A stretch of DNA of 64,000 bases from Antedon bifida (taxonomy: Eukaryota > Echinodermata > Crinoidea > Comatulida > Antedonidae), in NCBI GenBank assembly GCA_963402885.1, contig OY727097.1, forward strand, positions 27,211,401 to 27,275,400, written 5' to 3'. Shown here in pieces: positions 37,667 through 48,936 of the stretch. The translations under genes were made by a program, and so were the position numbers. The notes under the pieces were generated by a model. That model ran no database searches. It was given only the letters and a program-made list of their open reading frames with translations, and was not told the origin of the DNA. Position 1 is the stretch's first letter, and each line of letters begins with the position of its first letter.

Positions 37667-40600
37667 TGGTACGTATAAAACTTCAAAATATTAACTTGAA
37701 CTATGCACAAAATTGATGATTCTCTGCTCCTGTGTGGACGTGCTTTTCTTGCATTAAAAATAAATGACATGTGTTTTTTGTTTGTTTTAGTGTGTGTGTG
37801 TGGATATTTGTTTGGTGTTTCATTCACAACAGTAAATACTATATGCCTACAGTATATAATAGTTTACTATTATACTGTTACTGTAGTAAATCTTTTTCTT
37901 CAAGTTCATATTTTTGTGGTGGTGCACATTTGCGTTTGCAGTATATTTTTATTACTCCTACGGATCCTCTCATCTCGGGTTTTGGGGGTTATTAATAGGC
38001 CACTACTGAATAACAATATTTATATTTCAATGTTGTTGTATTTTCTTACAGTACAGTGTTTTATTCAAGTGTGAGCAGGCCCATGATGACAGTATCTGGA
38101 GTGTTGCATGGATGCGCAGCGAAAAAGACAATGTAGAAAACATAGTGACCGGTTCTGTGGATGATTTGGTGAAGTGCTGGACTTGGTAAGTATAATTGTT
38201 TTTAATAGAAAGTTTTATGTCAAAAAATATTTATAAAATATTAGAATAAATATTTTTTTTAAATAATACATCGTTTTATCAATTTCGTTTCAGGGAAAAT
38301 GATGAATTAAAGTTGAAATGGACGTTAGAAGGTCATCAGCTCGGAGTTGTATCTGTAGACATCAATCCAAGTGGAAATAGTATCCTTCCATGAAAATCTT
38401 CCCATTCTCGATGAGTAGGGTCTTGAGAGGCAAATGGAGGATTTTTTAAATTCTATTATAACTGGTTTTCAGGAGATATGCTGGAAGATAAATAATACTT
38501 TCTATAAAAAAGACTAAACACTTATTATATTGTTAGAATGCACATTAGGAATGCATTTTGGGAATGCACTTTAAAAATATACTTTGTAAATGCACTTTAG
38601 GAATATACTTTGGGAATTCCCCATTTTAGGCACATTGGGAATGCATGTTGGGAATGCACTTTAGAAATATACTTTGGAAATGCACTTTAGGAATATACTT
38701 TGGGAATTCCCCTTTTTAGGTACATTGGGAATGCATGTTGGGATCGAATGCACTTTAGAAATACACTTTGGAATGCGCTTTAGGAATATACTTTGGGAAT
38801 TCCCCTTTTCATGCACATTGGGAATGCATGTTGGGAATGCACTTTAGAAATATACTTTGGAATGCGCTTTAGGAATATACTTTGGGAATGCCCTTTTTCA
38901 TGCATGTTGGGAATGCACTTTAGAAATATATTTTGGAATGCACTTTAGAAATATACTTTAGGAATTCCCCTTTTCATGCACATTGAGAATGCACGTTGGG
39001 AATGGGATGTATATTTCCTTACCAAGTATTTTCAGTTGCAGCATCCAGCTCGCTTGATAGTCATATTCGACTTTGGGATTTAGAAGTTGGTAAACAAATG
39101 AGGTCAATAGAAGCTGGACCAGGTCAGATAATAAATTCCACCTTTGTTTTCAAGTCAATTTTTTATTCAACTAATTTTTATAATTTAGCATTTATTTGAT
39201 GATTAAAATAAATCCATATTTTGTATTTTTTTTATAGTGGATGCATGGACATTATCGTTTTCACCTGATGGCCGTTACCTAGCAACGGGAAGTCATACTG
39301 GAAAAATTAATTTATTTAATGTTGAAACTGGTAAAAAAGAACCTCCATTAGATACGAGAGGAAAGTTTACACTGAGTGTTGCCTATGTAAGTATTACACC
39401 AAAAGAAATAAAAGAAGTGGTCCCAAAAGTGGTCTATAATTGGAGGTGCTTATTATTTTTTTTTTAGAGTCCAGATGGGAAATATTTAGCGAGTGGAGCA
39501 ATTGATGGAATTATAAATGTGTTTGATATTCAAACAGGGAAACTCTTGCACACAATTGAAGGTAAGTTAATGTGCCCACAAAATTTATTTTTTGAATGGA
39601 AAATCTATTTCACAAATTTCTTATTTCTAATACAATTTATTAATTTATTTCATACAGCTGTAATATTAAATGTAATTTAATTTTTCATTTCAGCTCATGC
39701 GATGCCAATCAGGTCTCTTTGTTTTTCACCAGACTCTCAACTTTTAGCAACTGCATCGGACGATGGACAAATAAAAATATATGATGTGTATGTTGTGTAT
39801 TCAAATTATTTACTGAACTATCATTGTACTGATACAATTTGTAAACTTTCTCTCATTAAAAAAGAACCATATTATTTAAATTACGAATTAAGAGATGTTT
39901 ACTATATAGCTTTAAAATAAAATTTAATGACAAAAAAGATTGACGTTTCGGAACCATCATGGAACCATTCTCAAGAATAAATGAGTAACAATTAATTTAA
40001 CAATTAACAAGAGGAGGAGCTTATCTTTTTAGGCTTTTCAGTCTTGGTTATTGTTTATAGTACTGTATTTCCTGTCACCCTTTGGTGCTTTGTACTTTGT
40101 TAATTTTACTTATTTGTTCTTGATAATGGTTCCACGATGGTTCCGAAACATTGATCTTTTTTGTCGTTAAATTTTATTTTAAAGACACATTATTTAAGTA
40201 CAGTATATTAAACAAAACTACAGTATTCTGTACTAAGTTACTAATTGTTTTACAGTGAACATGCCAACCTCACAAGTTCTCTGTCTGGCCATGGCTCCTG
40301 GGTTCTAAGTGTTAATTTTTGTCCTGACAACACACATCTTGTATCTAGGTAGGTACAAAAACTACTAGCATTTGACCATGTGAACAGATGTTTAGCAAAT
40401 AAAAATATGATGTAAACAGTTCTACATTTTATTATTTGACAAAATATCAACTAGGCCTATATTAAGCTCTGTCTACACTACTGTATCAAACTTTATGTGA
40501 CATGATGTTATATCACTACCATATTTGGGCATATCACTACCATATTTGGACACACCATACTTTTTTGTCACATAAGATTTGATAGTGTAGAAAAAGCTTG

Positions 40601-41016
40601 TACTTACTTAATTACTTGTATGATAGTTATAGTAGTACACAATATAGTTTTGAATATTTTGTTCAAAATATCTAAATACTGTATGTATTTTTGTTTTGTA
40701 CACTTCAGCTCTTCAGATAAGACCGTTAAAGTATGGGATACCACCTCAAAACAATGTGTAGCAACATTCCAAGATCATTATGATCAGGTAGGTAATGAAG
40801 TGAAAAAAAAAAAAATGTGAATAATTGTTAAATTATCCGAAAACTGTTCTCTTGAACAATCTTGTCAAAACAATACAAATAAAGTTTACAAATATAGAAA
40901 ATGGTTTGGTTCGATTTTCGTTTCAGGTTTGGCAAGCCAAGTATAACGGAAATGGATCAAAGATCGTGTCTGTGTCGGACGACAAAGCTGTGCACGTGTA
41001 CGAGTGTCCAATATAA
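37667..41016 (+). CDS. WDR61: WDR61 / SKI8 WD40 protein (Ski and PAF1 complexes)
   Basis: Ten coding exons: 37667-37669, 38052-38185, 38294-38379, 39036-39122, 39238-39386, 39468-39561, 39694-39787, 40256-40348, 40709-40787, 40927-41016. They sum to 909 nt (302 residues; human 305). Key segments: [130 protein letters not shown] and the terminal ECPI. Seven WD40 blades fill the whole protein. SKI8 is a scaffold of the cytoplasmic Ski complex that feeds the RNA exosome, and of nuclear PAF1C. The first coding exon is the ATG alone, spliced ATG|GTACGT; without it the next in-frame Met lies within the first blade. Confidence 0.96.
38535..39004. repeat. Minisatellite in WDR61 intron 3
   Basis: About 470 bp made of GGAATGCACTTTAGAAATATA, ACTTTGGGAATTCCCC and CACATTGGGAATGCATGTT blocks in a higher-order unit of about 90 bp, repeated about 5 times. 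It ends 31 bp before exon 4, close to its acceptor. Confidence 0.88.
39910..40184. mobile_element. MITE with long perfect-looking terminal inverted repeats (WDR61 intron 7)
   Basis: Left CTTTAAAATAAAATTTAATG then ACAAAAAAGATTGACGTTTC; right mirrors it with AAATTTTATTTTAAAG preceded by GAAACATTGATCTTTTTTGTC. The inverted arms extend through GGAACCATCATGGAACCATT, about 65 bp each. 275 bp, non-coding. Confidence 0.85.
40462..40600. mobile_element. Hairpin MITE family A, copy 15
   Basis: TTAAGCTCTGTCTACACTAC to GATAGTGTAGAAAAAGCTT. It lies in WDR61 intron 8. Confidence 0.83.
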
Positions 41017-41959
41017 CAACGCATTTGTAAATGCCATTAACTTGACTATTTAATTTTGTTTTAATGGTTGGGGATTGGAATTGTAAAATGCAGTAGTAGT
41101 ATATTACAACAATCAATAATGGCGTGATCTATGTACATATCAAAGTGAAGACTTTTCTAAAAGTATGATTTTAAGCTGGTATCTACAAAGATAGTCATTC
41201 AAATACAGTGTGTGTAATCAGTCTAAACCTATTAACAAGGTCTTAGTTATTTACCCTGGCTAAGTTGGTTTCATGGGCATAAAAGTTAAATCACTAACTT
41301 TTATATTTATTATAAATTTATACAGACAAGCTGTAATGGTAATAAAAATATAGAATCTGTTATTCCTCATGACCATTTGCATACAATTCGGACAATCCGC
41401 TCAGGGTAAAATACGCAGTTTTCTACTTACCGTTATCACGACCTCGCCAAAAACAAAGTACAGTGAATGTACATTTTGTAGCACATAAAAAAAGTTACAG
41501 AATTTCTTTACATAAATGTACTATTCTTCAACTTTGTAATACAAAAATATACAGTACATACTTAAATGGAATATTTATTATGTTCTTTTATTTTGCTGTG
41601 TATTGTAAGAAAAAACTAAGAATAAAATTGTCACCATATTTGGTGAAGGACTTTTTGCCAGTGTAATTTTGTGGAATTATTACAGTATTATCTATATATA
41701 AAATATGGTCATCTTTAACAATAATTTAAAATGCTGGTTGTCATCATAAATCGCTGTGCAAGTTTTGACCAATCAAATGTCAGAATGAAATTAACTAGCG
41801 ATACGCGATGTCACGTGCTGCGTGCCTGCAGGCTCTGTGTGTCCTGCACGTGACAAAAACACTTATTGGGGGTTTCCCCTAGATATGTGCTGCAGGATAT
41901 TCGAATAGCTCGCGAAGTGGCTTAATTATTTCCTTCTAATAAAATAAGAAACACAGATC
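41017..41959. other. 3' flank of WDR61 and 5' flank of the LRR gene
   Basis: Candidate WDR61 polyadenylation signal AATAAA at 41341-41346 (another near 41620). CpG-bearing sequence at 41780-41900 (GATACGCGATGTCACGTG, CTGCACGTGAC) precedes the downstream LRR gene and is a likely promoter, with two CACGTG-like E-box cores. Confidence 0.5.
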
Positions 41960-44594
41960 ATGGTGGACGAACAAGGTAGGCTAAGTCTTGCTTACCAAGG
42001 TATCTCGGAAATACCCGCAAATTTACAAAAGAAGAAACAGGCTATCGGAATACTTCAGTTGGATCTAAGCCACAATAAATTCTCGTATCCTTTGTTGCTC
42101 TCCCCGTTGACAATCACATTTTTTACTTCAAAATATCAGGTCAATCGAGGTCATAGGCCTAGGAATAATTACTGTAGATTATTTAAAATCAAATAATTAA
42201 GTAACAGTACCTATGTATGTTATTTATGTAAATAAGTTATTGCAGTTGTATTTAACAATCCTTTCTTGGAAGAAACTTAAAAAGTCTCTCCATTCACACA
42301 TGAAAAACAAAATATAAATATTATTGTTGTCTGTCTCCATCTATATTAATGTACTAACCTATTGCTATTGCCACCTACACTTTTTATGTATAGTAGTAGG
42401 CCTCAACTAAAATTAGGGAGCTTCAATTGGACGTCATATGGAGGTATTGTTTGGTCTTGCAATTTTTGTCAAGTCATCAGACCCAATGTGGTTGCTTCCA
42501 GTTGGGTCCAGATAAACTTTTTTTTACAAATTTACAGCCGTCATCAATTGTACAAAAATTGAAATCAATTGTACAGATCTGGATGAAAACTTAAACAAAT
42601 TCTAGATCTAGATCATCACAAATCTTATTTATCTACTGTATTTATTTATTTAATTATTGTACAGTAATCTTATTTTCTATTTTGTTAATGGTGCCTTTAG
42701 CAACATTAACATTAAACTATTTCTAGGCTTATTGTTACCACCATTCATATAAATATTTAAAGATTTAGATGTATTATTTGTGGAATAAACAATCAAACAA
42801 ACAAAGCCTTACCTTTTCAACATTCCAAAGTGACAATTTTAAAATTAACTGTAGCTATTAAAATAGCTACAGTTGTTTTCTTTATCAATATAAAAACAGA
42901 GATTTACGTTCGTTGGAAGAATTTAAAAACTTACATACATTGATCTTGGACAACAATGAGATATCATCGCATGTGGCGTTTCCCGATCTACCAAATATCA
43001 CCACACTCTGGTTAAATCGTAACAAAATTTCAAACTTAAGCGTAATTGTCGATAAACTTCAGATGCGATTTCCGAAATTAGAATACCTTAGTTTGATGAA
43101 TAACCCAGCAGCGCCGAGTTATTTTAATGGTGGAACCTATCAACAGTTCCAGGATTACAGGTTTGTATAAAGATACGTACCGGACTTGTCAATTGTATAA
43201 TCCACCATACGGGAGAGGTGTGTCATTTGTCCAAAGTCGACATACCTTATAAATACCATGACGCACCCCTGCGTCAAAAGATGACTTATCTTTAGGTGAC
43301 TAAGACGCACCCGTTTTGATGCATTGTCGATGGTAAAGTGACGGACATTGACACACCATTGTTCATTGTATTGATGTGACCATTTAGGTATTTTGACTCG
43401 TCAATAATTATTTGTAAATGACGCATCCATGATGCACATCTCCTGGAGGATCATAAAGTGGGTAATACAAGTGCATAATAGTCTAATATACATAAACCTA
43501 ATTAATTTAAATAAATTGAATAATTCATCAACTTTTGATTTTTTTCTTTGATAAAAAAAAAATTGAACAAAAGTTAAATACTGTACCATTTGAAGGAAAG
43601 ATATTTAACAATGAACTTCACATTGTTCTGTTATCTACCTTCTCTATGTTATGTATGAAAAGGAAAAGGTCATACTATATGTCATCTGTCTACCAAAATA
43701 AAGCAGACTATTTCTTCTCCTTTTGAAAGTGTACAATATAAGATAGCCTTGCCCCAAGTCTGTATGTATTGTCTTTTTTTATGGTTATGTTGGCATTTTG
43801 ATTTTTGTCTGAAAATACAAGCTCATGTATTATATGTATGAAACGCCATATGTGCCAAAATACTTATCTTTGTAGTAATTTCGGTCTAGAACAGAGACTA
43901 AATATAAGCCTACAATGCTTTTTATTCCAGACAGTACGTGATAAGTCAATTGCCCAGCTTACAGACACTAGACGACCAGTTTGTGAACTTAGAAGAACGA
44001 TTAGAGGCTGTACGAGTTTATAAACAGATGCTATCCAAGAAAAAATCTGTGGTAATCATAAAGTTTTCCAATAATTTAGCTGGAACCCTGGGACTCTCCA
44101 ATTAATAATGGAGAGAACCCTGGAGTTTCTAAACTTAATGTCAACTTGTCTGCTATGACCTTCATTAACAACAAAGGGGCAACTGAGTTATATTAATTGT
44201 TTTGCTTAGTTTCCCCTGACCATTGTGCTCTGTTTCTGTTCTGTATCTGTGTATTGGTCGATAATAATAAATTAAATTAAATGAAAGCATTCAAATATGA
44301 AGCATAATTGAAATTGAACGCCTCATTTGTCACTGTCCTGTAAAACAAACAAGGAGCAATACATGTTTTGAACACTACAGCCAACCCTGTATGTAAGGTC
44401 CTGAATGTATCAGCTTAAATGGGTGTTTACTGTATTAATAAAGTTTGTCCCACTATTAAAATTTAATATTCTAAGTTATTATGTATTTTAATCATATGAA
44501 TTGTGTTTTTGGTTTTTAGAAGAAGAAAAGAAAGAAGTCACGCCCAGGGGAACCAGAAGTTCTCAAAGTTGGCGACAGTGTGGATATTAAGTGA
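41960..44594 (+). CDS. Small leucine-rich-repeat protein, LRMDA (C10orf11)-like
   Basis: Four coding exons: 41960-42084, 42900-43160, 43931-44051, 44520-44594 (582 nt, 193 residues), with consistent phases 2, 2 and 0. An N-terminal MVDEQGRLSLAYQGISEIPA begins the first repeat, then QLDLSHNKFSDLRSL, LHTLILDNNEIS, ITTLWLNRNKISNL and LEYLSLMNNPAAPSY give four or five LRRs. A cap follows (YVISQLPSLQTLDDQFVNLE), then a basic tail KKKRKKSRPGEPE. Overall size and layout resemble the LRMDA family (about 200 residues), but I assign this from general shape, not a firm match; other small LRR adaptors remain possible. The cap plus basic tail suggests a nuclear or cytosolic adaptor. Polyadenylation signal at 44694. 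Confidence 0.8.
43178..43472. mobile_element. MITE family H, copy 1 (LRR gene intron 2)
   Basis: GACTTGTCAATTGTATAATCC at the left, AGTGGGTAATACAAGTGCAT at the right. Inner TCAATAATTATTTGTAAATG and ACACACCATTGTTCATTG. Its reverse complement follows the element at 54536-54930. It begins just past the exon 2 donor. Confidence 0.8.
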
Positions 44595-45036
44595 ATAAAT
44601 TCTTTCGCAGCTTCTGTTTGTCTCATTCATATTATCCTGTATATAATATTTTATTTCTGCTTCAGTACTATAGAATTTACTTGAAAAAAGGAGAATAAAT
44701 TACAGCATTTTATTTGAATTAAAATGCAAGAATGAAATTATTTCGAATTTTGATTAATGATGCAATATTAGTAAGTTTATTTTGCAAATGCGTAAATGTT
44801 TTTTTTTAAATGAAATTATTTCAAATTTTGATTAATGACGCAATAGAAAAATGTTGTTATCTGTGTGTACATTTTTTAAAATAGTAGTTATTAATAACAA
44901 ATATGCAATTTCCCATTATATATTTGTATATATATGGAAAAAATGTATAAATGTTAATTCTTGAAGGTTTAGGTTCATACCAAGGTCACAGTCATTGTAT
45001 AGTTACTTTTGTACGGCCACAATATGAGTATACATA

Positions 45037-45275
45037 AAAAATGGAGTAAATATACATAATGAAATAGATATAAATAATGGAGTAGATATACATAATGGAG
45101 TAGATATAAATAATGGAGTAGATATTAATAATGGAGTAGATAAACATAATGAAATAGATATAAAGTATGGAGTAGATATACATAATGGAGTAGATATAAA
45201 TAATGGAGTAGATATTAATAATGGAGTAGATATACATAATGAAATAGATATACATAATGGAGTAGATATACATAG
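45037..45275. repeat. Tandem array, 18-bp unit, about 13 copies
   Basis: Unit ATAATGGAGTAGATATAC with variants. Because 18 is divisible by three, two minus-strand frames stay open across it, giving low-complexity Ile/Tyr/Ser peptides that are not real proteins. Confidence 0.92.
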
Positions 45276-45619
45276 ATACAGTACTAATTCTGGTCCATTT
45301 GATTCAGCAATACTCAATACGTATTGTACTGTATCATTAGTCCCTTCTAATATGTTTCCTTGTTAATTTCCTTTCGTATTTGTCAATGTGAAGGTTTTCA
45401 TTGAGTTACGGTAGGGTCACAGCAAGGGTACTAATTATTGTAGTCATACAAAAATGATTACTATACAAAACTCTATGAAACTATGGACAATAAAATAATA
45501 TCAGTAAACTCAACAATAGAATTAGATACAAATATGTACATTGATATGTAGACATTGCTGTTAAACCAAATCTAGTTAGAATCAAAGCTTTAAAAAAATT
45601 ATTTCTCCAAAGACATTTT

Positions 45620-45895
45620 ACTTACTACTTACTGATCGTGGGTTCGAATCCAACGCTCATCCCATTGCTTGTATCCTTAGGCAAGACACTTTACATAAGT
45701 TTGCCTCTCTCCACCCAGGTGTACAAATAGGTACCTGATATAGGTCAAGACACAACTTTGCACCGATTACTAGCTGCATTATGGGAGTATATTTCCATAC
45801 GTGTTTGATCCAAAAATGACCAGGTAATAATATGTACAGCTCTTAGAGGTTTCACAACATTAGGTGCTTTATAAATCCAGGATATTATTATCATT
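45620..45895 (+). mobile_element. SINE with B box and conserved CAAGACACTTTAC body
   Basis: GTGGGTTCGAATCCAACGC is a canonical B box. It is followed by TCCTTAGGCAAGACACTTTAC, CTCCACCCAGGTGTACAAAT and GGTACCTGATATAGG, then a GTACAGCTCTTAGAGG tail ending in GGTGCTTTATAAATCC. This arrangement is a widespread tRNA-derived SINE design in marine invertebrates. The A box upstream is decayed or missing. Confidence 0.7.
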
Positions 45896-47933
45896 ACTAC
45901 TTTTTTGTGTTACAGTATGCGATAACAAATATATAAAACCAGCGTTGTGATACCTTCCGAGACCATGCCAAAATACAATTTTGATGTTCAACTGATAATT
46001 AAGGCAAATCATGGAGTATATTACTCCATGGTAAAATTGTTTTTCAATATTCACGGTGCTGGTACATTGATAATTTTGATACTTAAAACAGTACTAGATT
46101 ATAATATACATTTTTGTAGAAAATTTATCCTTTTTTTTTGTTCAGCTTAAATTTTTAATGAAGTATTCAGATTTTATGTTCATGGTGCTGCTACAATAAT
46201 ACTATTGGTACTTACAAGCTACAGTACAGTACCACATTTTTTACAAATAAGGTTTCTTATTTTAATTGTGTTATTATTTTATTGTGTTATTACGTTAAAC
46301 AATAATTAAGCAAAGATTGTTAGAATTGAATAAAATACACATGATGACAAGTATTTAGTAGCATTGTTTTATTCTAAAGAATACCAGTAAGTATGGCCTT
46401 TATAAAAACATAAATAATATAAACATTTACTGTACTACTATGTCAAATTTAAATTCTAAATTTACTATTAAATGTCTACAGCATAAATAAAGAAGAGATA
46501 ATATTTAGAGAGGACGCCGCACCCCAGCTGAGAATTAAACTTGTGGCTCTCTGTCTGTCATCTGACCACTACTTATGAGAATACTGGGACTGGTAGAGTA
46601 TGTTAAGGTCAGATTGGGGTCATTGAGGTTTTGATTCATTAGAATAACTTGCCACTGTAATTGTACAAGTAGGCACATTGGAATTGACATTAAAAAAAAA
46701 TAGTTCTAGTGTAGAGTTCAGAGTGAAACATTTACGAGACAGATAGAGAAAATTGATAAAAAATATTAACTTTATGGCATCATAATCAATTATACAAAAA
46801 TCTCTTCATTGTCAATGTTGTTGTTATATTTTCAATACAAATTTTTGAGAACATTAGCCGGAGATTAGCTTTTTTTTTAAATCTTTAGACGGAAGACTGA
46901 TCATTCCTCAACCACATGCAGATAACTTGTGATTTACACGTTCATTGGTTAACAATAAAAAAAACAAGTTCAGCAACAGAAGCAAACCAGGATGTACAAA
47001 AACATGACTCAATTTTATGATGAAATTAAAGCACTGTTTAAATACAACGAATACCTTGCAAGCTAAAATAAATACTTTAAAATTAAAGAGACATAAAAAA
47101 TAAACCTATATAAAATGTTCACAAAATAAAGTTTAAATATTATTTAAAAATATATAGCATGGTGACATTTTACCCTATTTAAAGTTTGTATAGATACAGT
47201 AGTATAAAATATATAGCATATTAAAACTGAAATATTAATAAAAACTAACACATCACACTTTTTAATTAACAGCCTCAACAAAACAAATATAATTGTGAGA
47301 GTACATTGGTTTCAGATATCATATATTGAATAATCAATATATAAATATCTTCATTAACCGAAGAATGTTTGGAAGAATTTGATATCAATGATGTTCCCTT
47401 GAAAAATAATAGTACAAACCAATATAACAATATAACCTCTTAGTCTTAACTATAACAAGTTAAAAATTGAAGTTTAGTAAAGCACCTATATTTAAAATTC
47501 AATCAATTCGCCTGTATGTTTTTAAAGGGATCAACATTTTTAAATTTTTAGTTACAGTGTCACTAGGGAGCAATAGATTTTCCAGATTTGTTGAGACAAG
47601 TTATAAATACTTCAGTAGACCCTAGACACCACCACTATACCACCCTTCCAACCATCCCCGCACCCCACCCACCCTCAACACACACGCACTCCTACCTCTA
47701 CTGTAATGTATAGGTACAGTAAATTTACAGTGTCCCAACATAGTACCATTGGCTTTAACATCAGGATATAAAAACAGCATAAATGCAGTATCGAGAATGG
47801 ACTGGAAACTGGCCAATTCAAAGTCTGTTGGCAAGAACTATTATTATTAAAAAGAAATCTTATTCATTTCCTGAAATATCCTTAGCACTCATTTACCTTC
47901 AGCCATAAACACAAATATTATAATTCACAATCT

Positions 47934-48065
47934 TAAGCTCTGTCTACACTTTAAAACTAGTGTGATGTGCTCAGATATGGTAGTGATATACCAAAATATG
48001 GTAGTGGTACGACATCATCATGTCCGTATATGGGCACATCACATTTTTTGTCACATAAAGTTTGA
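47934..48065. mobile_element. Hairpin MITE family A, copy 16 (right end missing)
   Basis: CTTAAGCTCTGTCTACACTTT at the left; stops at CACATAAAGTTTGA on the right. Confidence 0.83.
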
Positions 48066-48494
48066 GGTCAAAGGTGATAAAATCACCATTGGATTTCCAA
48101 GTTTGTTCTATTCTACAAACGTTTTTACTCATACACTTAATTTACTGTGTAAACACTGTTTTTGCAGCCATAATTTAAACAAAAATTAAATCAATACCCA
48201 GATAAAATTTTACCACACATAGGAAGTTTGTCATTCAAGCACAATAAAAGATTATCAAAGAGCTTTCATATTTGTTTAAATATATAAAAATAGTGAATAT
48301 ATTTCGTATACAAACTATTGGCTAAAATGTCAATAAATATAATCTATAAATTTAAATGGGAAAATACAGTATTTTAAATACAAATTCATAAAATGTAGGG
48401 GTAATAATATCTAAAAATACTCAACCAAGATTATGAATCAGAAATTTGAATTCATTGCTTCATTTGTGAAAATATATTCAATATTTTTTTTGTT

Positions 48495-48849
48495 TTAAAG
48501 ATGTGTTGTCCCCCTAAAAAATAATTTGTAATATTTTTTTTTTTTGAATATGCCATTTTAATGTCACGTAATAATCCACTTTAACCAAAAATTGGATCTA
48601 AACAAAATCTATTTACCTGTAAAAACTGTAATTTAAACAGAAAATGGTCAAATTGGCTGCCAACCATAGAAATTTTGGTTGAATTTAACCATTTATTATT
48701 TTATTTTATAAGTGAAAACATTTTTTTTTTCGGTTTTTTTTCTACGGAAGTGATTAACTTTATTAAAACTACAAAATAACCTATTCAAAGTCAAAGTCAA
48801 AGTTCATTAATCTTCATTTTTCATGTTTTTGGGGGACAATACATCTTTA
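48495..48849. mobile_element. MITE, TIR TTAAAGATGTGTTGTCCCCC, subtype 2
   Basis: Ends TTTAAAGATGTGTTGTCCCCC and GGGGGACAATACATCTTTA. Inner blocks CAAAAATTGGATCTAAAC, GGCTGCCAACCATAG and TCTACGGAAGTGATTAAC. This intact copy shows what the interrupted copy at 50726-52207 looked like before insertion. Confidence 0.9.
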
Positions 48850-48936
48850 TTTGAAATACCAATAAATATAAAAATAATTGACATAAATGATAAACTATAA
48901 TTTAATTAAAGCACTGCTACCCTTTATTTTTCTTTG

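Larger units (their letters stand above)
44595..48936. other. Intergenic region between convergent LRR gene and ST6GALNAC-like gene
   Basis: 4.3 kb with no gene that I can support. It contains an 18-bp tandem array (45037-45275), a SINE (45620-45895), MITE copies (47934, 48495) and otherwise AT-rich DNA. The stretch 46300-47600 shows no recognisable repeat or coding signal; part may be the 3' UTR of the sialyltransferase if it is long. Confidence 0.55.

Noticed and set aside
45003-45317. Two overlapping 93- and 104-codon minus-strand open frames
   Set aside because: Both are produced by the 18-bp tandem array, whose unit length is a multiple of three; the peptides are simple repeats.
45636-45700. 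tRNA gene
   Set aside because: A good B box is present but there is no acceptor stem or A box at the right distance; the sequence continues as a SINE body.
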